From the NCBI RefSeq assembly GCF_022810445.1, contig NZ_JAACGD010000092.1, positions 1 to 5,177 of the forward strand: DNA of 5,177 nucleotides, read 5' to 3'. Origin of the DNA: Candidatus Cardinium sp. cBcalN2. Its GTDB lineage: Bacteria > Bacteroidota > Bacteroidia > Cytophagales > Amoebophilaceae. Positions 1 through 5,134 of the stretch are shown here, in pieces (the first letter of the stretch is position 1; each line of letters opens with the position of its first letter). The notes under the pieces were generated by a model. That model saw nothing but the letters and a program-made list of their open reading frames with translations. It did not search any database and was not told the origin of the DNA. Position numbers and translations under genes: made by a program.

Positions 1-143
1 TTGTATAGATTATCTTTTAGATTTTCTTCAAACTTTGTTATCGAGACCTCATCTACACCTGCTGCACCTTTGTTTTTGGATACTCGTTTATAAGCTTTCC
101 AAATCAATTGCTTTGGTATATCAAAAGACTTTGTTTCATTCAT
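1..143 (-). CDS. ltrA: Group II intron reverse transcriptase/maturase, N-terminal 47 residues (partial)
   Basis: Intron-encoded protein that helps fold the intron RNA for splicing and reverse-transcribes it during retrohoming. Only the N-terminus is present, starting MNETKSFDIPKQLIWKAYKR. The stretch VSKNKGAAGVDEVSITKFEE (residues 21-40) is the start of the reverse transcriptase fold (the N-x-G-x-x-GVD signature before RT block 1). The catalytic YADD box, the maturase domain X and any endonuclease domain lie beyond the left edge. The ATG at 143-141 is chosen because AGGAGG (149-154 on the plus strand, read in reverse) sits 5 nt upstream; a second ATG at 139 is out of frame. Family assignment is secure from this segment, but function and integrity downstream cannot be seen. 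The symbol is the generic family name. Confidence 0.9.
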   Translation of the reverse strand, partial: MNETKSFDIPKQLIWKAYKRVSKNKGAAGVDEVSITKFEENLKDNLY

Positions 144-670
144 TAATTCCTCCTTTTTTTTTAGTTGATTAATAATTAAAACTAAATAACGCAACCCCTT
201 CGCTCCATTTCCATTACAGAAACTTCATCACTACTACAAGTTGCTCCGCCCCTGTTTTTCGCATCGGTACTCTCATCCTTAGAGATCAGCTCTTTGGATT
301 TCTCCCTTATCATCGAAATGACAGGTTCCCGTAGTTCCATGCAATAGCCTGAAATAGATTCACGCCACTTTTATGCCGGACGCCACCTACCCAGTAAACA
401 AGCTCCCGGTAGATTTATCCCAGGTTAACGACTACCCCCTGGTTTTGACATCGTCTATACGCTTTCGACACTTCATCAATGGTTCACTTGCGTTCGTCTC
501 TCTATTTCATACATGACATCTAATTGTGCCTTTTCCATAACGCTCACTACCTTGGTTTTTTACCAAAGCAGCTTATGGTTGTTTAAAGCCTGCTCTTGTA
601 AACCGGCTTTGAGGGGCCCGCCCTCATCTACTGCACAGCTTCAACACTTATCTGTGTTTCTACGGCGCAC
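144..670 (-). ncRNA. Group II intron RNA, 5' domains (I to start of IV)
   Basis: Non-coding catalytic RNA between the 5' splice site and the maturase start. Visible structure includes a 7-bp hairpin (562-568 with 550-556, including one G-U pair, 5-nt loop) and a 5-bp GC-rich hairpin (621-625 with 611-615). Complementary segments around 400-460 (CCAGG/CCTGG and GGTAG/CTACC) interlock. The region around 340-400, with GGTGGCGTCCGGCATAAAAG on the minus strand, resembles conserved domain I sequence of bacterial introns, from memory rather than alignment. The exon-binding sites EBS1 and EBS2 could not be assigned. Open frames across this stretch are shadows. Confidence 0.75.
149..154 (-). promoter_or_regulatory. 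Shine-Dalgarno of the intron maturase
   Basis: AGGAGG on the minus strand, preceded by a run of A and spaced 5 nt from the ATG at 143. It is the only strong Shine-Dalgarno seen in the window; truA, mnmE and the ankyrin gene lack one. This fits a mobile element that brings its own broadly functional translation signal, whereas Bacteroidota genes often do without. Confidence 0.8.
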
Positions 671-698
671 AATCATCAACATATGGCTGATGGTGATT
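671..698 (-). other. Stem-loop in the 5' exon, abutting the intron insertion point
   Basis: On the minus strand CATCA (692-688) pairs with TGATG (678-674) across a 9-nt loop. After a 3-nt bulge, AAT (698-696) pairs with ATT (673-671). The last base of the 3' arm is the last exon base before the intron. It lies just after the ankyrin stop codon and could be the remains of that gene's terminator, but no T-run is present on this side of the intron. Confidence 0.4.
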
Positions 699-706
699 TA
701 TTTTAG

Positions 707-1054
707 CTAAATCAAGTGCACTTCATAATTTACTAAATAAAGGGCAGTATGGCCATCTTTGTTTTGGGCATTTAAGTTAGTGCGGCTATCTTGAAGGAAT
801 GCTTCAACTATCGGTGAAGCATCTAAACGCCCTGGTAGATGCAGAGACGTATTGCCATCCAAACGCGCTGCTAGGTGCAGAGGCGTGTTGCCATCCGAGT
901 CTTTTATATTCACATTAATATCTTTTTGCTTCAGTAATGTTTGAACTATGTGCAAATGATCCATATACACTGCTAGATGCAGTAGCGCCCTTTCAGCACT
1001 GTTTTTTTTATTTAAGTGAATATCTTCTTCCTTGAGCAACATGTTAAATATATC
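707..1054 (-). pseudogene. 3' portion of the ankyrin-repeat lipoprotein gene, downstream of an in-frame TGA
   Basis: This stretch continues the upstream ankyrin reading frame without any shift: after the TGA at 1057-1055 it reads DIFN, then MLLKEEDIHL and on to a TAG at 709-707. The first residues finish the second helix of the sixth repeat, so this is the broken-off C-terminal part of one protein rather than an independent gene. It carries about three more repeats (cores ALLHLAV, GNTPLHLA and GHTALYL). The third is preceded by a duplicated 12-residue piece, DGNTPLHLAARL followed by DGNTSLHLPGRL. An ATG at 1042 could in theory restart translation of a 111-residue piece, but no Shine-Dalgarno precedes it and that product would start mid-repeat with no signal peptide. 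If the TGA were read through, the whole protein would be 379 residues. Confidence 0.7.
825..896 (-). repeat. 36-bp tandem duplication inside the ankyrin gene
   Basis: Two adjacent 36-bp units, 861-896 and 825-860, match at 31 of 36 positions and encode DGNTPLHLAARL and DGNTSLHLPGRL. The length is a multiple of three, so the frame is kept, but 12 residues is far from the 33-34 residue ankyrin period. The unit therefore adds an extra turn-plus-helix start rather than a full repeat. Confidence 0.9.
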
Positions 1055-1846
1055 TCAATTTTCATTTAATAGTGCCAAATGAAGTGGGGTATTATTATTT
1101 TTACCTGGCTGATTTATATCTATATCCAACCCGGTTTTTTTATGTTTTAGGAGAGTTGCAAGGATGTCCGGATACTTTCCATGCACTGCTAGATGAATAG
1201 GGGCATTACCTTGTTTATCCTTTATATTTACCTGAATACCTTTTACTTTCAATAACTTTTCAACTATCTTTAAATATCCATTAGATTTAGCTACTGCCAG
1301 ATGCAGTAGCGTATTGCCATTATTATTTTGGATATTTGCCAGAATATTTTTTACGTTCAATAACCTTTTTACTAGGTTCAAATGTCCATTAGCTACTGCC
1401 AGATGCAGCGGTGTATCGCCATTATTATTTTGAATATTTACCTCAATATCTCTTGCATTAAGTAAAACTTCAACGTTTGTGAGCTGTCCATTAGCTGCTG
1501 CCAGATGCAGCGGCGTATCACCATTATTATTTTGAATATTTAGTTTAATAACTTGTTTATTGACTAATATTTTAACTAACTTTGGTGAGTAATTAGATAC
1601 TGCTCGATGAAGTAGGGTATTGCCAAATAGGTCTTGATTACTCATATTGATATGGTCATGCTTACCTCTATCATTTTGAGCTAGTTTTGTTTTGACGTTA
1701 CTCGTTTTCTGATTGAGTGTTGTTTTTTTATTCAAATGAGTATTGTATTGGCGACTACTACAAGCTGTAGTAAAGGATAAAAACCAGATCAATAGCCTTG
1801 CTATTGGATTAACTAGTTTGTAGCTTATCATATAGTTCTTGGTCAT
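1055..1846 (-). CDS. Ankyrin-repeat lipoprotein, N-terminal part (ends at a probable premature TGA)
   Basis: A 263-residue protein with a lipoprotein-type signal peptide: a basic N-terminus, a hydrophobic stretch at about residues 12-27 and a lipobox-like TTAC with Cys at residue 29. It should be exported and lipid-anchored. A polar linker (about 30-70, rich in N, K and T) leads into ankyrin repeats whose TPLHLA-type cores start near residues 75, 109, 143, 177, 213 and 251. Ankyrin repeats bind other proteins; the partner is unknown. Repeats 2-4 are nearly identical, which suggests recent expansion. The sixth repeat is cut by TGA at 1057-1055 and its remainder continues in frame downstream. 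The start at 1846 gives a sensible signal peptide; M6 is an alternative, and neither has a Shine-Dalgarno. Such proteins are common in Amoebophilaceae symbionts and are often proposed to touch host factors, which is only inference here. Confidence 0.85.
   Translation of the reverse strand: MTKNYMISYKLVNPIARLLIWFLSFTTACSSRQYNTHLNKKTTLNQKTSNVKTKLAQNDRGKHDHINMSNQDLFGNTLLHRAVSNYSPKLVKILVNKQVIKLNIQNNNGDTPLHLAAANGQLTNVEVLLNARDIEVNIQNNNGDTPLHLAVANGHLNLVKRLLNVKNILANIQNNNGNTLLHLAVAKSNGYLKIVEKLLKVKGIQVNIKDKQGNAPIHLAVHGKYPDILATLLKHKKTGLDIDINQPGKNNNTPLHLALLNEN
1291..1542 (-). repeat. Near-identical 102-bp ankyrin DNA repeats
   Basis: Blocks starting at 1291, 1393 and 1495 on the plus strand repeat at exactly 102 bp (34 codons). 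Each has a highly similar core of roughly 48 bp containing GCCAGATGCAG and CCATTATTATTTTG. They encode the NIQNNNGDTPLHLA-type loop and first helix. The DNA identity goes beyond what protein conservation requires and points to recent duplication or recombination between repeats. Confidence 0.85.
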
Positions 1847-1944
1847 AAAAATTAAAATTACCTAAAATAGGTGTTGGACTTGTTGCTAATTTCACTTATG
1901 CTGAAGAATCTGTAGGAGAAACGGAGCGCAAAACTAGATCGTAT

Positions 1945-1958
1945 CTCACGTACGTGAG
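1945..1958. repeat. 14-bp perfect palindrome CTCACGTACGTGAG
   Basis: A self-complementary site with no central spacer, about 100 bp upstream of the ankyrin start. It could be a dimeric regulator site or a leftover from a mobile element; nothing in the window decides between these. Confidence 0.5.
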
Positions 1959-2142
1959 GATGTAAGCACCAGTGCAACATGCAAATTACCAGTAGTGTTT
2001 TGCAAGCAGTCTATTGAAATAAAATTACTCGATTAGTTCGTCTACTTGGTTGTATGCAGCAGGATGTACTACTTAGCAGCACATTTTTTATAGTGCTTAT
2101 ATATTAACCAGTTTGATTAAGCTAGCTAAATCCCTAATAATC

Positions 2143-2168
2143 AAATGTATAAAAATTTTTATACATTT
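2143..2168. terminator. 26-bp perfect AT-rich palindrome, possible bidirectional terminator
   Basis: A perfect inverted repeat with arms AAATGTATAAAAA and TTTTTATACATTT and no spacer. After a short internal mismatch the pairing resumes with AATAAT/ATTATT, giving an even longer imperfect hairpin (about 2135-2176). It lies about 114 bp beyond the stop of the small membrane protein gene and about 300 bp upstream of the ankyrin gene. It is therefore placed to end transcription of the former, although the longer T-run is on the plus-strand side. A regulator or replication-related site is also possible. Confidence 0.4.
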
Positions 2169-2281
2169 TTTATTATTCCCCAAATAAATAGGTCAGTACT
2201 AACAGTTGTAAGGTACAATACTTGCTATTGCCAGTAATAGACTATTCCATTGCATGAGTCATGTATGATTGTACTTAGTTG

Positions 2282-2536
2282 CTATACCTCCTGTAAAAAA
2301 ATCAAAATCAGGGCAATAGCACCCAGCAATTGAGCAGCTATAGGATTATGAAAGTCAATATTGCCCCATTTTTCATGGCCTGCAGCCATTTCTACCAATA
2401 GAAATATAATCAACACTAGAATACCTAGCCTATTAGATCGCTTGGTAATAACCATACTGAAAAAGAGTAAAAAAGAGCCGGTAATCAGTAAGCTTTCTGA
2501 CCTAAATGCATCGATTTTTGTAATTAAAACATACAA
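2282..2536 (-). CDS. Small three-helix membrane protein, function unknown
   Basis: An 84-residue hypothetical protein that I do not recognise. Three hydrophobic segments are clear: about 16-31 (LLITGSFLLFFSMVI), 37-52 (LGILVLIIFLLVEM) and 66-82 (AAQLLGAIALILIFL). The basic loop TKRSNR between helices 1 and 2 suggests that loop faces the cytoplasm. The loop before helix 3 (HEKWGNIDFHNP) holds two His and a Trp and would face outward. The start is a TTG at 2536 with AGGA 4 nt upstream. A nearby ATG is out of frame and hits a stop at once, and the first in-frame ATG would cut into helix 1. It is transcribed away from truA. Its compact, regular topology argues for a real gene, but no role can be assigned. 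Confidence 0.65.
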   Translation of the reverse strand: MYVLITKIDAFRSESLLITGSFLLFFSMVITKRSNRLGILVLIIFLLVEMAAGHEKWGNIDFHNPIAAQLLGAIALILIFLQEV

Positions 2537-2675
2537 AATATCCTGATTTTAAGTGAAAATTGGAACATTTACCCAATTATACTTCGATAAATAACCTAAC
2601 TATGATTAAATTTATGATAGCTTTTAAGCAAGCTTAACATAAGTTTAAGCCTTGTAAACTATGCTAATCTATCTC
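2537..2675. promoter_or_regulatory. Divergent promoter region between the small membrane protein gene and truA
   Basis: An AT-rich interval between two divergently read genes, so it should hold promoters on both strands; no -10/-35 or -7/-33 elements were assigned with confidence. Just before truA the hexamer TTAAGC appears twice (2624-2629 and 2645-2650) around its complement GCTTAA (2632-2637). This allows a 6-bp hairpin (2632-2637 with 2645-2650) within the likely truA leader. Confidence 0.35.
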
Positions 2676-3440
2676 ATGCGTTATTTTATATATATAGCTT
2701 ATTTAGGCAAAGCCTATAGTGGCTGGCAGGTTCAAAAAAATGCACTAGCTGTCCAACAAGTGGTAGAAGAGGCACTCGGTAAAGTGCTATCCATGCCTAT
2801 TACTATTTCAGGTAGCAGTCGAACCGATAAAGGAGTACATGCACAGCAACAGGTTGCCCATTTTGACCTAATAAGAGCGATAGATCCTAGTGATTTGATC
2901 TATAGGCTGAATAGGATTTTGCCATCTGATATCAGCATCACAGCTATTCGTCCAGTCATAGATGGGGCACATGCTCGTTTTGATGCCTCTTATCGTACCT
3001 ACCACTATACCATCGTTATAAAAAAAAATCCTTTTTATAAAGATCATGCGCTTTGGCTGTGCCGCATGCCACCACTTGTTTTATTGAATGAAATAACGAC
3101 TTTGTTTTGCCTAACAACTGATTTTGAATTTTTTAGTAAAAAAGCTGATACCGATTTTCAAAAAAACGCTCATGGTTTTGTGTGTGATGTAAAGGAGGCT
3201 AATTGGCTACAAATAGATCAAAGTGTGATCTTTCAGATAAAAGCGAATCGTTTTTTACGGGGTATGGTACGGGTTATTGTCAGCACGATCCTTAAAGTAG
3301 CCATTGGTAAAATGGATCTAGCAGCACTAGCTGGCCTTATTAGAGAAAAACCACCTATTCGCCCTATACTGAGCTTAATGCCAGCGCACGGATTAACCTT
3401 GATGGAAGTAGGCTATCCAGAAACCTTATTTATACCATAA
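2676..3440 (+). CDS. truA: tRNA pseudouridine(38-40) synthase TruA
   Basis: Cytoplasmic enzyme that isomerises uridines 38, 39 and 40 in the anticodon arm of many tRNAs to pseudouridine. From the ATG at 2676 it has 254 residues, near the usual 250-270. The N-terminus MRYFIYIAYLGKAYSGWQ matches the family opening. The catalytic motif SSRTDKGVHA lies at about residues 47-56, with the nucleophile Asp51. ARFDASYRTYHYTI (about 100-113) holds the conserved tyrosine region. DFEFFSK (about 149-155) and FLRGMVR (about 193-199) are the expected later motifs. An in-frame ATG at 2661 would add MLIYL. It is less likely because homologues start at MRYF, but neither start has a Shine-Dalgarno. The stop is separated from the mnmE start by one base, which indicates a shared transcript. 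Confidence 0.96.
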   Translation: MRYFIYIAYLGKAYSGWQVQKNALAVQQVVEEALGKVLSMPITISGSSRTDKGVHAQQQVAHFDLIRAIDPSDLIYRLNRILPSDISITAIRPVIDGAHARFDASYRTYHYTIVIKKNPFYKDHALWLCRMPPLVLLNEITTLFCLTTDFEFFSKKADTDFQKNAHGFVCDVKEANWLQIDQSVIFQIKANRFLRGMVRVIVSTILKVAIGKMDLAALAGLIREKPPIRPILSLMPAHGLTLMEVGYPETLFIP

Positions 3441-3441
3441 A

Positions 3442-4803
3442 ATGCATCCTAACCAAGACCCTATTATTGCCCTAGCTACCCCACAAGGGGTTAGTGCCAT
3501 TGCCGTAGTACGTCTATCTGGGCGTGGTGTTATACAGATGGTGAACCAAGTATTTCGTGGCAATGACTTGACCCAACAAGCCTCGCATACCATTCATTTT
3601 GGCGTGATTCAAGAAGGCGATACAAAAATCGATGAGGTATTGGTTTCCATTTTTATTGCACCGCACTCTTTTACTAAGGAAGATGCTGTTGAAATCTCTT
3701 GCCATGGGGCCCCTTTTATTGTAGCAGCGTTAATACAATTATTTGTAGCACAAGGTATTCGGGTAGCTGAGCCAGGTGAGTTTACCAAAAGGGCTTTTTT
3801 AAATGGTCGATTTGACTTAGCGCAAGCAGAAGCAGTTGCTGATTTGATTGCAGCAGACAGTACGTTGGCCCACCAAACTGCACTTAGCCAAATGCGTGGT
3901 GGTTTTTCTGTAACCCTACAAACGTTACGGCAAAAATTACGCCATTTTGCAGCCATGCTAGAACTAGAACTCGATTTTGCAGAGGAAGATGTTGCTTTTT
4001 TAGATAGAAACCAGCTGCAAACATTGGCCAGTCAGCTTATTGACACCTTAACCTTGCTAATAGATAGTTTTCAATTAGGTAATGTTATTAAACAGGGCGT
4101 TGCAGTAGTGATTGTGGGCAAACCGAATGTAGGTAAATCAACTTTATTGAATGCATTATTAGAAGAAGAACGAGCCATTGTTTCGCCTATAGCAGGCACT
4201 ACACGAGATACCATTGAAGGAAGCCTACACATAGGAGGTATCCGTTTTAGATTTGTGGATACAGCTGGCTTACGGGCAACCGTTTCGGATGCCATAGAAG
4301 CGATAGGTATTGAGCGAACCAAGCAACAATTAAGCAAAGCTTGCATCGTACTTTACTTGGTTGATCTATCCAATACGACCTTTAGACAAGCGGAAGAAGA
4401 TTTGGTGGTATTGGGTTTGGAAGGGCTGCCTGCCATTAAGATAGGTAATAAAATGGACCTTGCACCAGCTATTGCGCTAGAAAGTTTTAAAGATTATTTT
4501 TTGATGAATGCAAAAAAGGGTAGCGGGCTGGCAGTGCTTAAAAATAAGCTTTTGGCCATGGTACAACAAGAATCTATAAATGGCCTAGGAACGATCATCA
4601 TCAATGCCCGCCATTACGATCGGTTACAAAAAAGCAAGCAAGCCTTAGAAGCTGTAGTGAACGGACTGGCGGAACAACGATCGAATGAGTGGCTAGTGGT
4701 CGATATAAACAGTGCACTAGAAGCACTAGGTGAAATTACAGGGGAGATTACTACAGAAGAGATCTTGGGTGAAATTTTCTCTAAGTTCTGTATTGGGAAA
4801 TAA
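3442..4803 (+). CDS. mnmE: tRNA uridine-5-carboxymethylaminomethyl(34) synthesis GTPase MnmE
   Basis: GTPase that, in complex with MnmG, modifies the C5 of wobble uridine 34 in certain tRNAs using a folate one-carbon unit, GTP and glycine or ammonium. At 453 residues it is full length. The N-terminal folate-binding domain (about 1-120) contains IALATPQGVSAIAVVRLSG. Helical-domain sequence flanks a G domain at about 218-375. Its motifs are GKPNVGKST (226-234), TTRDT (253-257), DTAGLR (273-278) and NKMD (336-339), with NAK (356-358) in the G5 position. Glu286, in AIEAIGIE, is the likely equivalent of the catalytic Glu282 of E. coli. The protein ends with the hallmark CIGK, including the essential Cys450. 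The start ATG lies one base after the truA stop with no Shine-Dalgarno, so coupled translation is likely. No defects are visible. Confidence 0.98.
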   Translation: MHPNQDPIIALATPQGVSAIAVVRLSGRGVIQMVNQVFRGNDLTQQASHTIHFGVIQEGDTKIDEVLVSIFIAPHSFTKEDAVEISCHGAPFIVAALIQLFVAQGIRVAEPGEFTKRAFLNGRFDLAQAEAVADLIAADSTLAHQTALSQMRGGFSVTLQTLRQKLRHFAAMLELELDFAEEDVAFLDRNQLQTLASQLIDTLTLLIDSFQLGNVIKQGVAVVIVGKPNVGKSTLLNALLEEERAIVSPIAGTTRDTIEGSLHIGGIRFRFVDTAGLRATVSDAIEAIGIERTKQQLSKACIVLYLVDLSNTTFRQAEEDLVVLGLEGLPAIKIGNKMDLAPAIALESFKDYFLMNAKKGSGLAVLKNKLLAMVQQESINGLGTIIINARHYDRLQKSKQALEAVVNGLAEQRSNEWLVVDINSALEALGEITGEITTEEILGEIFSKFCIGK

Positions 4804-4805
4804 AG

Positions 4806-4846
4806 ATCTTTCGTTAAATAGCCAATTTCGTAGCGTGACGAAAGAT
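4806..4846 (+). terminator. Hairpin just after mnmE
   Basis: ATCTTTCGT (4806-4814) and ACGAAAGAT (4838-4846) are perfect 9-bp inverted arms, extendable by a wobble and an A-T pair, around a loop of about 19 nt. It begins 2 nt after the mnmE stop, so it probably shapes the 3' end of the truA-mnmE transcript. No T-run follows on the plus strand, so a classical intrinsic terminator is doubtful; an mRNA-stabilising hairpin is an alternative. Confidence 0.35.
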
Positions 4847-4992
4847 AAAAGACAGTTTCCTAATCGTATAGCGCTTTTTAAAACTTGATATTTAACCATC
4901 AATGATATCACCAGGAAGTGCACTATGTATTCAAAATTGCAATAAGGCTATAGTATCTGTTCCTGACACTGTTAAAAAATGAATTTTTTAAA

Positions 4993-5134
4993 GCTACTTT
5001 TTGCTTGATCAAAAAGTAGCCAAAAAATCAAGCGCTGATGAAAAAAGTTACGGAAAGCTTAGTTTACAGCTGGAAAAACAGAACTCGCCCGCTTCGCGGG
5101 CTTCAAACAGGCTGTTTTTCTATTTCAGCTGTAA
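4993..5134. repeat. Structured intergenic repeat with nested inverted repeats
   Basis: The first part is a 10-bp perfect hairpin, GCTACTTTTT (4993-5002) with AAAAAGTAGC (5011-5020). The second part is a long nested stem. TTACAGCTG plus GAAAAACAG (5064-5081) pairs with CTGTTTTTC (5112-5120) and, after a 5-nt bulge, CAGCTGTAA (5126-5134). At its tip is a GC-rich hairpin GCCCGC-TTC-GCGGGC (5087-5101). The arrangement, with ACAGAACTCGC before and CAAACAG after the GC hairpin, resembles an intergenic sequence I recall from many Bacteroidota genomes, so it is probably a dispersed repeat of the REP/MITE kind. That recollection has not been checked. Confidence 0.6.

Larger units (their letters stand above)
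1..670 (-). mobile_element. Group II intron, 5' part (truncated by the window edge)
   Basis: A retroelement made of a self-splicing RNA and an encoded reverse transcriptase/maturase, lying on the minus strand. The 5' splice boundary is placed at 670 because the minus strand there reads GTGCGCC, matching the GTGYG start of bacterial group II introns. About 525 nt of structured non-coding RNA follow, and then the maturase start at 143, the usual layout with the ORF inside domain IV. Domains V and VI and the 3' splice site would lie left of position 1 and are not visible, so completeness and activity cannot be judged. The 5' exon is the 3' flank of the ankyrin gene, whose stop lies 36 bp upstream of the splice site. 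The structural class (A, B, C and so on) was not resolved. Confidence 0.88.
1847..2281. other. 435-bp intergenic region without a convincing gene
   Basis: No convincing open frame or RNA gene was found here on either strand. The region holds a 14-bp perfect palindrome (1945-1958) and a 26-bp perfect palindrome (2143-2168), both listed separately, and is otherwise AT-rich. It should contain the promoter of the ankyrin lipoprotein gene (reading left from 1846), but no clear Bacteroidota-type TTTG / TAnnTTTG pair was recognised. The part around 1890-2030 is less AT-rich than its surroundings and could be a decayed coding or transposon remnant; this was not established. Confidence 0.6.

Noticed and set aside
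513..710. 65-residue plus-strand open frame across the intron 5' end
   Set aside because: It overlaps group II intron RNA on the other strand, crosses the 5' splice site, and has no domain signal or Shine-Dalgarno.
1055..1057. Reassignment of TGA to Trp as the genetic code of this organism
   Set aside because: The other frames end in TAA or TAG, so they do not test it. But TruA and MnmE contain no in-frame TGA, the stop aligns with Leu rather than Trp in sister repeats, and this lineage is thought to use the standard code.
1847..2281. A tRNA or other known RNA gene in the intergenic gap
   Set aside because: No cloverleaf, TTC-loop motif or other known RNA signature was found; only palindromes.
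2361..2546. 61-residue plus-strand frame opposite the small membrane protein
   Set aside because: It lacks the coherent hydrophobic topology of the minus-strand frame and has no translation signal.
3609..3956. Minus-strand frames opposite mnmE (also 3514-3705 and 4071-4346)
   Set aside because: They are shadows of the conserved MnmE reading frame; their sequences look like antisense translations with no motifs.
4726..4923. 65-residue minus-strand frame over the mnmE 3' end
   Set aside because: Half of it is antisense to conserved mnmE sequence, and the start is unsupported.
4993..5134. A CRISPR array
   Set aside because: Only single inverted structures are present; there are no regularly spaced direct repeats with unique spacers.
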